DNA of 5,710 nt from JAZLIT01 sp045617525 (GTDB lineage Bacteria; Bacillota; Bacilli; Bacillales_A; Planococcaceae). Location of the stretch: the NCBI GenBank assembly GCA_045617525.1, contig JAZLIT010000161.1, positions 1 through 5,710 on the forward strand. Reading direction: 5' to 3'. The notes under the pieces were generated by a model. It saw only the letters and a program-made list of their open reading frames with translations, did not search any database and was not told the DNA's origin. Below are positions 1 to 5,636 of this stretch, one piece after another. Within the stretch, counting starts at the first letter, position 1. Each line of letters begins with the position of its first letter. A program made the translations under genes and the position numbers.

Positions 1-384
1 GTCACGAAAATCTACACGACCTTCTGCTGTGAAGTAAAAGATGATTTTATTTCGATCAAATGTATATTCTACATCAACCAGCTTCATTTCAAGCTTATGC
101 TCCACGATTTTTGTGTTGGCAAGTTCAAAAGCCTGTTTGGATTCTATGGCATTTTCCTCAACTTGTAGTCGATCTCGGTCATCTGCCGGACGGACTACTT
201 GTTTTAAAGGTAATACGACATCACTTTCGCCCACTACCTTTAATGGTACAACTACCTTACCATATTCAATTCCTCTAGCCGTTTCTACAATAACGTATTG
301 ATTTTTCTCCAGTAGAAACGTTGAAGGATCGAAATAATATATTTTACCCGCTTTTTTAAAGCGAATTCCTACTACTTTATACAA
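1..384 (-). CDS. yaaT: YaaT/RicT, PSP1-domain sporulation and RNase Y-complex protein (N-terminal part, cut by window edge)
   Basis: This frame was translated by hand because it begins with TTG. It opens MYKVVGIRFKKAGKIYYFD, reads without a stop for 128 codons and leaves the window in frame. It closely resembles B. subtilis YaaT, including the PSP1-domain stretches VEYTFDRNKIIFYFTAEGRV (residues 105-124) and RPADDRD (65-71). Known family role: YaaT (RicT) joins YlbF and YmcA in a cytoplasmic complex that steers RNase Y mRNA processing and is needed for sporulation, competence and biofilm formation. The family is about 275 residues long, so slightly under half is present; the conserved cysteines implicated in Fe-S cluster binding would lie beyond the edge. 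The TTG at 384-382 is preceded by a GGAGGGG ribosome binding site at 399-393 and overlaps the last 8 nt of holB, which implies translational coupling. No ATG fits as well. Confidence 0.95.
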   Translation of the reverse strand, partial: MYKVVGIRFKKAGKIYYFDPSTFLLEKNQYVIVETARGIEYGKVVVPLKVVGESDVVLPLKQVVRPADDRDRLQVEENAIESKQAFELANTKIVEHKLEMKLVDVEYTFDRNKIIFYFTAEGRVDFRD

Positions 385-1381
385 AAGTATACCCCTCCTG
401 CAGATTCAGCATAAGCTGCTCCATCAATAAAGTACGATTCATATTTCGATTTAACGATGCGCGTGCAGTTAAAATCGCCTGCATTTGTGCCGATAATCGC
501 TCATAGCTCGTACGTAGTGCTATTTCTTGAAACGTTTGATACAGATCTGGGTAAGTTATTATGGCTTCTGGGTTTGCTTTAATCGCTACAATATCACGAT
601 ATGCAAACAGAAGTAAGTCTAACGCTAACTCCATCTCTTCTTTTTCTTTAAATATAGGTAGCCATTCATCATGTACAATTAGCATTGCTTCATGCACATT
701 TTTTCGAACTACCTCTATCAATTTTAACACTGTTTTTCGCATTAGTGCAAACTGCTCTTCCTTTGCCAATGAAATCGCTGTTTCTAACTCATTCGTCACC
801 ATACTCACAGTTGATGCCATCGAATGAGAAATATCATTATGTGTTAAATATTCCATTAAAACCGATCTAGGTAGCTTAGCGAATTTAATATGCTGACAGC
901 GTGAACGAATTGTAGGCAAAATAGATTGAATTTGCTCCGTTAATAAAATAGCTGTAACGAGTCCATCTGGCTCCTCTAAAAACTTGAGTAGCATATTTGC
1001 AGAAGCTACATTTAATTTATCTGCATGATGGATGACGTAAATTTTACGTCCCGCTTCGACTCCAACCATTTTCATTTCAGAAATAAGTTCTCGTATTTGA
1101 TCGATTTTAATAACGTTTCCATCTGGCTCTATTTGCTGAATATTCGGGTGATTTCCCGAATCCACACGTCTGCAGTTTCGACATGTTTCACATGGAACAT
1201 TGTCATTACTTCGTTCACAGAGAAGTAATTTCACGAAAAATGTCATAACATCTCTCTTACCTGTCCCTTTTTCTCCATCAAAAATATACGCATGGGCCAT
1301 TCGATTTTTTCCAAATATTGTTTGAAGTTGTTTCATTACTACGGGTTGTATTGTCAGAAGCTCATTCGTCATTTTCACCAT
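377..1381 (-). CDS. holB: DNA polymerase III subunit delta' (clamp loader)
   Basis: HolB is the delta' subunit of the clamp-loader complex that places the beta sliding clamp on primed DNA. Counting from the ATG at 1381 (334 aa; B. subtilis HolB is about 329), it shows a P-loop-like GEKGTGKR at 36-43. The usual Ser/Thr after the Lys is replaced by Arg, as expected for delta', which does not act as an ATPase. A four-cysteine zinc module lies at Cys55, 64, 67 and 70, LLKFLEEP at 131-138, and the SRC motif at 160-162. The C-terminal helical collar domain is complete. Start choice: a GTG at 1390 extends the frame by three codons but lacks a ribosome binding site. The AAAAGG at 1395-1390 sits 8 nt before the ATG at 1381, and another ATG lies at 1372. 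The gene overlaps yaaT by 8 nt and is separated from yaaR by 66 nt containing an intrinsic terminator. Confidence 0.95.
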   Translation of the reverse strand: MVKMTNELLTIQPVVMKQLQTIFGKNRMAHAYIFDGEKGTGKRDVMTFFVKLLLCERSNDNVPCETCRNCRRVDSGNHPNIQQIEPDGNVIKIDQIRELISEMKMVGVEAGRKIYVIHHADKLNVASANMLLKFLEEPDGLVTAILLTEQIQSILPTIRSRCQHIKFAKLPRSVLMEYLTHNDISHSMASTVSMVTNELETAISLAKEEQFALMRKTVLKLIEVVRKNVHEAMLIVHDEWLPIFKEKEEMELALDLLLFAYRDIVAIKANPEAIITYPDLYQTFQEIALRTSYERLSAQMQAILTARASLNRNMNRTLLMEQLMLNLQEGYTFV

Positions 1382-1408
1382 TTTCTTCACCTTTTCACAC
1401 TTACTTAG

Positions 1409-1444
1409 AAAAAAGCCCGTGTCTGTTATAAGATGAAGACACGG
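1409..1444 (-). terminator. Intrinsic terminator between yaaR and holB
   Basis: Read on the minus strand, a perfect 8-bp stem CCGTGTCT/AGACACGG (1444-1437 paired with 1424-1417) with a 12-nt loop is followed by GC and then six T residues (1414-1409). It begins 3 nt after the yaaR stop codon and ends 27 nt before the holB start. This is a textbook Rho-independent terminator for yaaR-direction transcription. It would reduce or end read-through into holB-yaaT unless it is leaky or a promoter lies nearby. No U-tract follows on the plus strand, so it looks unidirectional. Confidence 0.85.
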
Positions 1445-1447
1445 ATT

Positions 1448-1888
1448 TTACATATAAAGGTTTATAAGTAAGCCTTTAATTTCACCTATTTTATCTAATA
1501 AATCAATTGTTTCTCTTTCTTCATTTAACAAATCTTCTGCCAATTGAACAAGGTGCTCGTCAATCGTTTCAACAATTTTCAAGCGACGCCCTTCTCCAAA
1601 ACGATTCCATGTATGAGACTGTTTTGATTCAATTCCGAATTGTACTGTCTCTTCCATAAATTTTTTCACGAGGCGTTTAAAGCGTGCTAATTCACGCAAG
1701 CTTCTTGATTTTGCAACACGATCACCTGCAGTTGAAATATCTCCAAGTAATCTAGTTAGCTGCTCGGATTGCATTTTTGAGCCTTGTTTCAAAACCATAT
1801 CACCAAAACGGTTGGTTGATTCTTTGTTTGAACGTACATCATTTCGTCCTAAGGCAGGATTCATTCGTAAATCTTGGTTGATTTTCAT
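1448..1888 (-). CDS. yaaR: YaaR, DUF327 family protein of unknown function
   Basis: This 146-aa protein matches B. subtilis YaaR (about 146 aa) along its length. It shares the opening MKI(N/S)Q(D/E)LRMN, the central RLLGDISTAGDRVAKSRSL and the closing LLDKIGEIKGLLINLY. It belongs to the DUF327 family, which is conserved in Firmicutes and nearly always sits between yaaQ and holB; no biochemical activity is known to me. The protein is small, highly charged and predominantly helical by appearance, with no signal peptide or membrane segment, so it is probably cytoplasmic. The start at 1888 is supported by GGAGG at 1902-1898 with a 9-nt spacer. It follows yaaQ by 48 nt with no hairpin between them, so the two are probably co-transcribed. 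A strong terminator begins immediately after its stop codon. The family call is firm; function is unknown. Confidence 0.93.
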   Translation of the reverse strand: MKINQDLRMNPALGRNDVRSNKESTNRFGDMVLKQGSKMQSEQLTRLLGDISTAGDRVAKSRSLRELARFKRLVKKFMEETVQFGIESKQSHTWNRFGEGRRLKIVETIDEHLVQLAEDLLNEERETIDLLDKIGEIKGLLINLYM

Positions 1889-1936
1889 ATTTCTTAGCCT
1901 CCATTAGGTCAGAAATTTATAGAGAGCTGTGTCTGA

Positions 1937-2266
1937 TTAAAAATGATGGAATTGTTCAATCGGTAATACAAATACCGTTGCTCCACCAACTTCAACTTCC
2001 ACGGGATAAGGGATATAAGAGTCTGCGTTGCCACCCATCGGTGATACAGGCGATACCATTTGTTCTCGTGAACGACAATTTTCACGAATCACTTCAAGCA
2101 ATTTCGGAATTAATGCATCTTCTGTACCGATTAAAAATGTTGTATTACCTGATCGTAAAAATCCGCCAGTACTCGCTAACTTTGTTGCACGATAATTTTT
2201 TTTCGTTAACGCGCTCGAAAGTCGGTTACTATCTTGGTCTTGCACAACTGCCACTACTAATTTCAT
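1937..2266 (-). CDS. darA: DarA, c-di-AMP-binding PII-like signalling protein
   Basis: This 109-aa protein has the same length as B. subtilis DarA (YaaQ) and S. aureus PstA and is strongly similar throughout. It has the MKLVVAVVQDQDSNRL start, KLASTGGFLRSGNTTFLIG at 29-47, MGGNADSYIPYPVEVEVGG at 77-95 and a terminal FHHF. The family forms trimers that bind cyclic di-AMP at subunit interfaces. Residues I recall as ligand contacts in PstA, such as Asn24, Arg26, Thr28, Phe36 and Asn41, are present here. The residue equivalent to Gln108 is His. The downstream target of DarA is not established. An AAGGGGTG-type ribosome binding site lies about 10 nt before the ATG at 2266. An extended -10 promoter in the 58-nt gap after tmk suggests it can be transcribed separately from yaaO-tmk. 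It is probably co-transcribed with yaaR. Confidence 0.96.
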   Translation of the reverse strand: MKLVVAVVQDQDSNRLSSALTKKNYRATKLASTGGFLRSGNTTFLIGTEDALIPKLLEVIRENCRSREQMVSPVSPMGGNADSYIPYPVEVEVGGATVFVLPIEQFHHF

Positions 2267-2299
2267 CCCTACACACCCCTTCGTTATATAAGTTCTTTC

Positions 2300-2308
2300 A
2301 TTATACCA
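2300..2308 (-). promoter_or_regulatory. Extended -10 promoter candidate for darA-yaaR
   Basis: On the minus strand TGGTATAAT (2308-2300) is a perfect extended -10 (TGn plus consensus TATAAT) in the gap between tmk and yaaQ. No good -35 is found at the 16-18 bp spacings; the best candidates are AT-rich (ATAAAG or TATAAA). An extended -10 can compensate for this. Predicted transcription start is near 2294-2292, giving a leader of about 27 nt before the yaaQ ATG at 2266. This is sequence evidence only. Confidence 0.6.
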
Positions 2309-2324
2309 TATGTGCCCATTTACT

Positions 2325-2951
2325 TTATAGTAGGACCGACTTCAAAATTGTCCAAACGTCCTCAATTACTTCGTCTAGTGGCTTTGAAGCATCTACTACC
2401 TTAAATCGATTTGGATAACGTTTGATTACAATTTCATAGCCTTTATACACTTTCTGGTGAAAAGCTAAGTCTTCTTGATCTAAACGATTAATTTCATCTG
2501 CACGATTAGCATTAATTCGTGCTAGCCCATCTTCCGGCTTGATATCAAAAAAGATTGTAATGTCTGGTAAGCGCGTGCCAATCGCAAATTCATTAATTGC
2601 TAAAACATTGTCTATCCCAAGTCCCCTTGCATGTCCTTGGTAAGCTAACGAAGAATCAATAAAGCGATCACATAATACTGATTTACCCGACTTTAGCGCT
2701 GGCTCTACCTTTTCAAAAAAATGCTGCGCTCGTGCCGCTGCATATAGTAATGCTTCTGTTCTTTCATCCATTGCAGTATGTGCAGGGTTTAAAATAATTT
2801 CTCGAATTTTTTCTGCAATTTCAATGCCACCTGGTTCTCTTGTAACTACAATATTTTCAAGCGATGTTACCTTTTCTGTAATTGCTCTTAATACAGATGT
2901 TTTACCTGCCCCTTCAGGCCCCTCAAACGTAATGAAATAATTTCCTGTCAT
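2325..2951 (-). CDS. tmk: Thymidylate kinase (dTMP kinase)
   Basis: Tmk phosphorylates dTMP to dTDP with ATP, an essential cytoplasmic step of dTTP synthesis. The 208-aa product has all the family hallmarks: the P-loop GPEGAGKT at 11-18, TREPGG at 37-42 (substrate binding), DRF at 95-97 followed by DSSLAYQG, and a LID segment around 145-158 carrying Arg residues. A glycine-rich P-loop without Arg, combined with an Arg-bearing LID, is the bacterial type II arrangement. The ATG at 2951 is chosen because GGAGG (2967-2963) lies 11 nt upstream. The in-frame TTG at 2969 overlaps that ribosome binding site and cannot be the start. The gap from the yaaO stop is 18 nt, so yaaO and tmk are almost certainly one transcript. 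Length and motifs indicate an intact enzyme. Confidence 0.97.
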   Translation of the reverse strand: MTGNYFITFEGPEGAGKTSVLRAITEKVTSLENIVVTREPGGIEIAEKIREIILNPAHTAMDERTEALLYAAARAQHFFEKVEPALKSGKSVLCDRFIDSSLAYQGHARGLGIDNVLAINEFAIGTRLPDITIFFDIKPEDGLARINANRADEINRLDQEDLAFHQKVYKGYEIVIKRYPNRFKVVDASKPLDEVIEDVWTILKSVLL

Positions 2952-2969
2952 TTTCTTATATTCCTCCAA

Positions 2970-4394
2970 CTACTGCTTTATGACACAGATTAAATTTTGC
3001 TCTAATTGGTGATTCCCTTGGAAGTCTGCACCAATCGAAAGTAATTCCGTTAAATACGTTAATTTTGCTACTGTTATCTTTTCCCCAATCACGAATAGTG
3101 GAACACCTGGTGGATACGGGATAATCATTTCCGCAGCTACTCGTCCAAGTCCCTTCGTATAGGAAATCCACTCTTTTTGCGCTGATTGAGCCTCTTGGAA
3201 ATTAACTGCTGGCATCGATACTTTTTGACTCTCTAAATCCATACTAGCTAACACATTATTCCCTTTTGGCTTTTTTCTTAAATTTGTAACTGCCTTTTTT
3301 ATACGTGCTTTTATATTTGGAAACGGATATACAACACCTTGCTTCAGTAACGGTAATACGAGTAAAACTTGCTCTGTATCCGCTAGTTCCACAAATACGC
3401 CTTCTGCTTCTAACATCACTTTCATTTCAAATCCTGTATAGCCTGGCACTCGGAGTAGTAACTTTAATGTATCATCTACTTCAATCACTTCTAGCCCATT
3501 AATCAATTTTAAGGCTTCAATAAAATGCCCACGTTTTTCTTTCAAATAAACGTAGTCACTTTCTTTATAGGTAGCCACATAATGTCTGGCATCATCTAGG
3601 GATGCCATTAGTAAATACGATGGACTACTCGATTGTAACATTCTTAAATAATGATTTACTCGTGCCACATCAACCAAATTAGATTTTACATGTAGGAACG
3701 AAGCCATCGTCATTGCAGGTAACGTTTTATGTGCCGATTGAACAACTACGTCTGCACCTAAATTTAATGCACTTTCTGGAAAGTTATTAGACGTTGTAAA
3801 ATGTGCTCCATGTGCTTCATCAATTAACACCGGTATATTTACTGCATGACATAATGTTATTTGCTCCTGTAGTTCCTTACTCGCCACTCCATAATAGGTT
3901 GGATAAGTTAATGTAACTGCTTTCGCTTTTGGAAATCTTTCTAGGGCTTCCTTCAATGTACGTGTTGAAACTGCTCCAGCTGTCTTCGTATGTACATCCC
4001 ATTCCGGTGCCACAAAAACTGGATTTGCCCCAACAAGCTCAATTGCATGGAAAATAGATTTATGTGCATTTCGTTGAACAATAATGGTATCTCCAAATTG
4101 ACACGTCGCATAAATCATTGCTAAGTTCCCTACAGTAGAACCATTTACTAAAAAGAAACTACGATCTGCTTTATATACATTCGTTAATAATTTCTGTGCT
4201 TCTTGAATTGCCTCTTCTGGATGATGATAATCATCTAGGCCTGTTAATTCTGTTACATCATACTTTAATGCTTCTTTTAAAAGATTTGGTAAACCTGACA
4301 CCAACCCATTTTTATGCCCCGGTACATGTAACGACACAGGGGCAGCCTTCACAAAATGAATTAAAGCCTCCACTAATGGCTTTTCTTTATTCAT
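2970..4394 (-). CDS. yaaO: Orn/Lys/Arg-type PLP-dependent decarboxylase, YaaO-like
   Basis: This 474-aa fold-type I PLP enzyme belongs to the Orn/Lys/Arg decarboxylase major-domain family. It has HVPGHKNG at 23-30, NGST at 84-87 (cofactor phosphate), His111 in RNAHKS (expected to stack on the PLP ring), DEAHGAH at 192-198 (Asp192 for the pyridine nitrogen), and SAHK at 220-223 with Lys223 as the Schiff-base lysine. The C-terminal domain is present up to a normal stop. The size matches B. subtilis YaaO (about 480) and the related arginine decarboxylase SpeA (about 490). The substrate cannot be read from sequence; lysine, arginine or ornithine are all possible. The position directly upstream of tmk is what makes it YaaO rather than SpeA. 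Start: GGAG at 4406-4403 sits 8 nt before the ATG at 4394. The in-frame GTG at 4403 overlaps that site and is rejected. Confidence 0.92.
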   Translation of the reverse strand: MNKEKPLVEALIHFVKAAPVSLHVPGHKNGLVSGLPNLLKEALKYDVTELTGLDDYHHPEEAIQEAQKLLTNVYKADRSFFLVNGSTVGNLAMIYATCQFGDTIIVQRNAHKSIFHAIELVGANPVFVAPEWDVHTKTAGAVSTRTLKEALERFPKAKAVTLTYPTYYGVASKELQEQITLCHAVNIPVLIDEAHGAHFTTSNNFPESALNLGADVVVQSAHKTLPAMTMASFLHVKSNLVDVARVNHYLRMLQSSSPSYLLMASLDDARHYVATYKESDYVYLKEKRGHFIEALKLINGLEVIEVDDTLKLLLRVPGYTGFEMKVMLEAEGVFVELADTEQVLLVLPLLKQGVVYPFPNIKARIKKAVTNLRKKPKGNNVLASMDLESQKVSMPAVNFQEAQSAQKEWISYTKGLGRVAAEMIIPYPPGVPLFVIGEKITVAKLTYLTELLSIGADFQGNHQLEQNLICVIKQ

Positions 4395-4422
4395 GTCGCT
4401 CACTCCGTTTCATCTATTACTT

Positions 4423-4430
4423 CTATTATA
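4423..4430 (-). promoter_or_regulatory. -10 element of the yaaO-tmk promoter (candidate)
   Basis: The minus strand carries the consensus TATAAT at 4430-4425, within TATAATAG. It lies 31-36 nt upstream of the yaaO ATG at 4394, placing a transcription start near 4418. No convincing -35 is visible; the 17-bp spacing gives TAGCAT at 4453-4448. A second minus-strand TATAAT at 4473-4468 is an alternative. Low AT-region specificity makes this only a candidate. Confidence 0.5.
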
Positions 4431-4448
4431 CGTTTCACTCCACCCCCA

Positions 4449-4457
4449 TGCTATAAT
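4449..4457 (+). promoter_or_regulatory. Extended -10 promoter candidate for the SDR gene
   Basis: TGCTATAAT (4449-4457) is a perfect extended -10 on the plus strand. It would start transcription near 4464 and leave a leader of about 25 nt before the ATG at 4489. The hexamer at the -35 position (TACGTT, 4429-4434) is poor, as is common when TGn is present. It shares the octamer TATAATAG with the opposing yaaO promoter, in inverted orientation. Confidence 0.6.
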
Positions 4458-4488
4458 AGAATGACTTATTATAGACGGGAGAATTATT

Positions 4489-5103
4489 ATGAAATTAATC
4501 GTTTTTGGTGCCACAGGTGGAGTTGGTCAGCATTTTGTACGTATGGCTATAGAGCAGGGACATGAGGTAACAGCTTTCGTTCGTACACCAGAGAAACTAA
4601 AAATTAGAGATGGTGTTAACATTATCGTCGGTGATGCATTTGACGCCACAGCCGTAGCGAACGCAATACCTGGCCATGATGCAGTCATTTCTTGTGTAGG
4701 CTCTTCAACTGGTACAAAGAAATCAAATGAGCTTGAGACTATGGGACGTAATATTGCAGATGGTATGGAAGCAGCTAATGTTAAACGTCTGGTCTACTGT
4801 GCATCAGCAGGTGTTGATAAAGAGATCCCGGGCTTCATGGGCAAGCTAATGATGATGTTACTAGCGAACCCTTTAAAAGATCACCGTGCTGCGCTTGATT
4901 ATTACTTATCAAAAAACGTAACGTATTCTATTGCTCGCCCTCTTGGTTTAAAAGACGAAGAACTAAGTACTACTTATAAAGAGTCATTTACAGGCGTACC
5001 GGCTAAATCATTTTCAATTGCTCGTGCAAGTGTAGCTCATTTCATGTTAAAAACATTAACTGATTCAACGTATGAAAATACTTCTGTTGGATTAGCAAAA
5101 TAA
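4489..5103 (+). CDS. NAD(P)-binding oxidoreductase, atypical SDR / NmrA-like family
   Basis: This 204-aa protein has an N-terminal Rossmann fold: MKLIVFGATGGVGQH with the GxxGxxG glycines at residues 7, 10 and 13. Next come a conserved FVRTPEKL after the second strand, GDAFD near 50-54 and VKRLVYCASAGV in the middle. These are typical of the NAD(P)H-binding (NAD_binding_10) branch of atypical SDRs. The classical YxxxK catalytic pair is not evident, so it may be a reductase of unknown substrate or a redox-sensing NmrA-like protein. No membrane segment or signal peptide is seen. GGGAG at 4477-4481 lies 7 nt upstream of the ATG. It is monocistronic and divergent from yaaO, with its own promoter and terminator. 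In B. subtilis this side of yaaO carries yaaN and xpaC instead, so it is a lineage-specific neighbour. The family call is solid; the specific function is not known. Confidence 0.88.
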   Translation: MKLIVFGATGGVGQHFVRMAIEQGHEVTAFVRTPEKLKIRDGVNIIVGDAFDATAVANAIPGHDAVISCVGSSTGTKKSNELETMGRNIADGMEAANVKRLVYCASAGVDKEIPGFMGKLMMMLLANPLKDHRAALDYYLSKNVTYSIARPLGLKDEELSTTYKESFTGVPAKSFSIARASVAHFMLKTLTDSTYENTSVGLAK

Positions 5104-5109
5104 ACAAAC

Positions 5110-5158
5110 AAAAAACCTTCGAGTATAGTTCTACTGTGAACTTTCTTGAAGGTTTTTT
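5110..5158 (+). terminator. Long hairpin terminator of the SDR gene, bidirectional
   Basis: An 11-bp perfect stem pairs AAAAAACCTTC (5110-5120) with GAAGGTTTTTT (5148-5158). It extends inward by three further pairs (5121-5123 with 5145-5147) and an inner 5-bp stem AGTTC/GAACT (5127-5131 with 5138-5142) closed by a 6-nt loop. It starts 6 nt after the stop codon at 5101-5103. Six T residues end the plus-strand side and six A residues begin it, so it should also stop minus-strand transcription arriving from the repeat region before it reaches the SDR gene and yaaO. Confidence 0.9.
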
Positions 5159-5238
5159 ATTTTAATTTATTTATTAACTAGTGTATTTATTCATATCGAA
5201 TTATAAGTATATGTCTTGGTGTGCGAAGCGCTTATCTT
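5159..5238. other. AT-rich spacer with no recognisable feature
   Basis: This 80-bp stretch lies between the terminator and the 5S-like remnant. It is AT-rich and resembles ordinary intergenic sequence. I see no ribosome binding site, promoter or RNA gene. Short open frames that begin in it run across the 5S remnant and repeats and have no coding character. Confidence 0.5.
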
Positions 5239-5275
5239 TCTCTCACAGGGCTTCCCCCCACTACCATCGGCGCTG
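5239..5275 (-). pseudogene. Remnant of the 3' half of a 5S rRNA gene
   Basis: Read on the minus strand, this 37-nt stretch runs CAGCGCCGATGGTAGT (5275-5260), then a G-rich run, GAAGCCC and TGTGAGAG. It follows the conserved 3' portion of Bacillales 5S rRNA, whose core I recall as CAGCGCCGATGGTAGT followed by a GGGGG-loop-CCCCC hairpin and TGTGAGAGTAGGAC. The hairpin arms are altered (six G against three C) and the match stops after TGTGAGAG. The 5' two-thirds is missing: immediately upstream in transcript direction is the 179-bp repeat. It is therefore a broken fragment, not a functional 5S gene. Recognition is from memory, without alignment. Confidence 0.7.
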
Positions 5276-5278
5276 CCT

Positions 5279-5457
5279 CCGAGCCGTGATGGCCGGCGTA
5301 TTTCTTCGTCAGCTTCGTTACTGCGGTGCGCACGTACTGTGTACGCTTACGCTCCTCGCAACTTTTCTTCCTCGAACTTCTTGGCCTTGACGCCTCTTGG
5401 TGTTTCAACTTTGCTTATGTATTGGATGGTTAATTAGTTTTCACTTTTATAGTCGCG
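5279..5457. repeat. 179-bp tandem repeat, copy 1
   Basis: This is the first of two adjacent copies of a 179-bp element that is visibly richer in G+C than its surroundings. It differs from copy 2 at six positions (5284, 5299, 5366, 5379, 5387, 5402), about 97% identity. It contains a 46-nt imperfect hairpin at 5317-5362 centred on GTAC-TGT-GTAC (5334-5344) that has no substitutions between copies. The period is not a multiple of three, which argues against coding repeats. The left edge abuts the 5S remnant. Confidence 0.9.
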
Positions 5458-5636
5458 CCGAGACGTGATGGCCGGCGAATTTCTTCGTCAGCTTCGTTAC
5501 TGCGGTGCGCACGTACTGTGTACGCTTACGCTCCTCGCAACTTTGCTTCCTCGAACTCCTTGGCCCTGACGCCTCTTGGTATTTCAACTTTGCTTATGTA
5601 TTGGATGGTTAATTAGTTTTCACTTTTATAGTCGCG
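5458..5636. repeat. 179-bp tandem repeat, copy 2
   Basis: The second copy begins CCGAGACGTGATGG and ends at GTCGCG, followed by a further CCGA (5637-5640) before the sequence diverges, so the duplication junction carries a few shared bases (GCGCCGA). The internal hairpin is at 5496-5541. An additional GC-only 5-bp stem, CGCCG/CGGCG (5456-5460 with 5473-5477), spans the copy 1/copy 2 junction. No ORF, integrase or insertion-sequence ends are recognisable. Confidence 0.9.

Noticed and set aside
41..301. Plus-strand open frames of 72-86 codons
   Set aside because: They are antisense to yaaT, whose minus-strand translation matches a known family with a TTG start.
1978..2418. Plus-strand 146-codon open frame
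   Set aside because: It lies antisense to darA and the 3' end of tmk, both strongly recognisable. It has no ribosome binding site and no family resemblance, so it is a shadow frame.
2952..2969. Upstream in-frame TTG start for tmk (six extra codons)
   Set aside because: The TTG overlaps the GGAGG that serves the ATG at 2951, and the extra residues are not part of the thymidylate kinase family start.
2956..3171. Minus-strand 71-codon open frame
   Set aside because: It is an out-of-frame shadow of the 3' end of yaaO, and its product matches nothing.
5181..5437. Plus-strand open frames of 69-73 codons across the 5S remnant and repeat copy 1
   Set aside because: They run through a 5S rRNA fragment and a repeat whose 179-bp period is not a multiple of three, so the second copy does not preserve the frame. 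No ribosome binding site is present.
5279..5636. CRISPR array or insertion sequence
   Set aside because: There are only two long contiguous copies with no spacers, no cas genes, no transposase frame and no terminal inverted repeats with target duplication.
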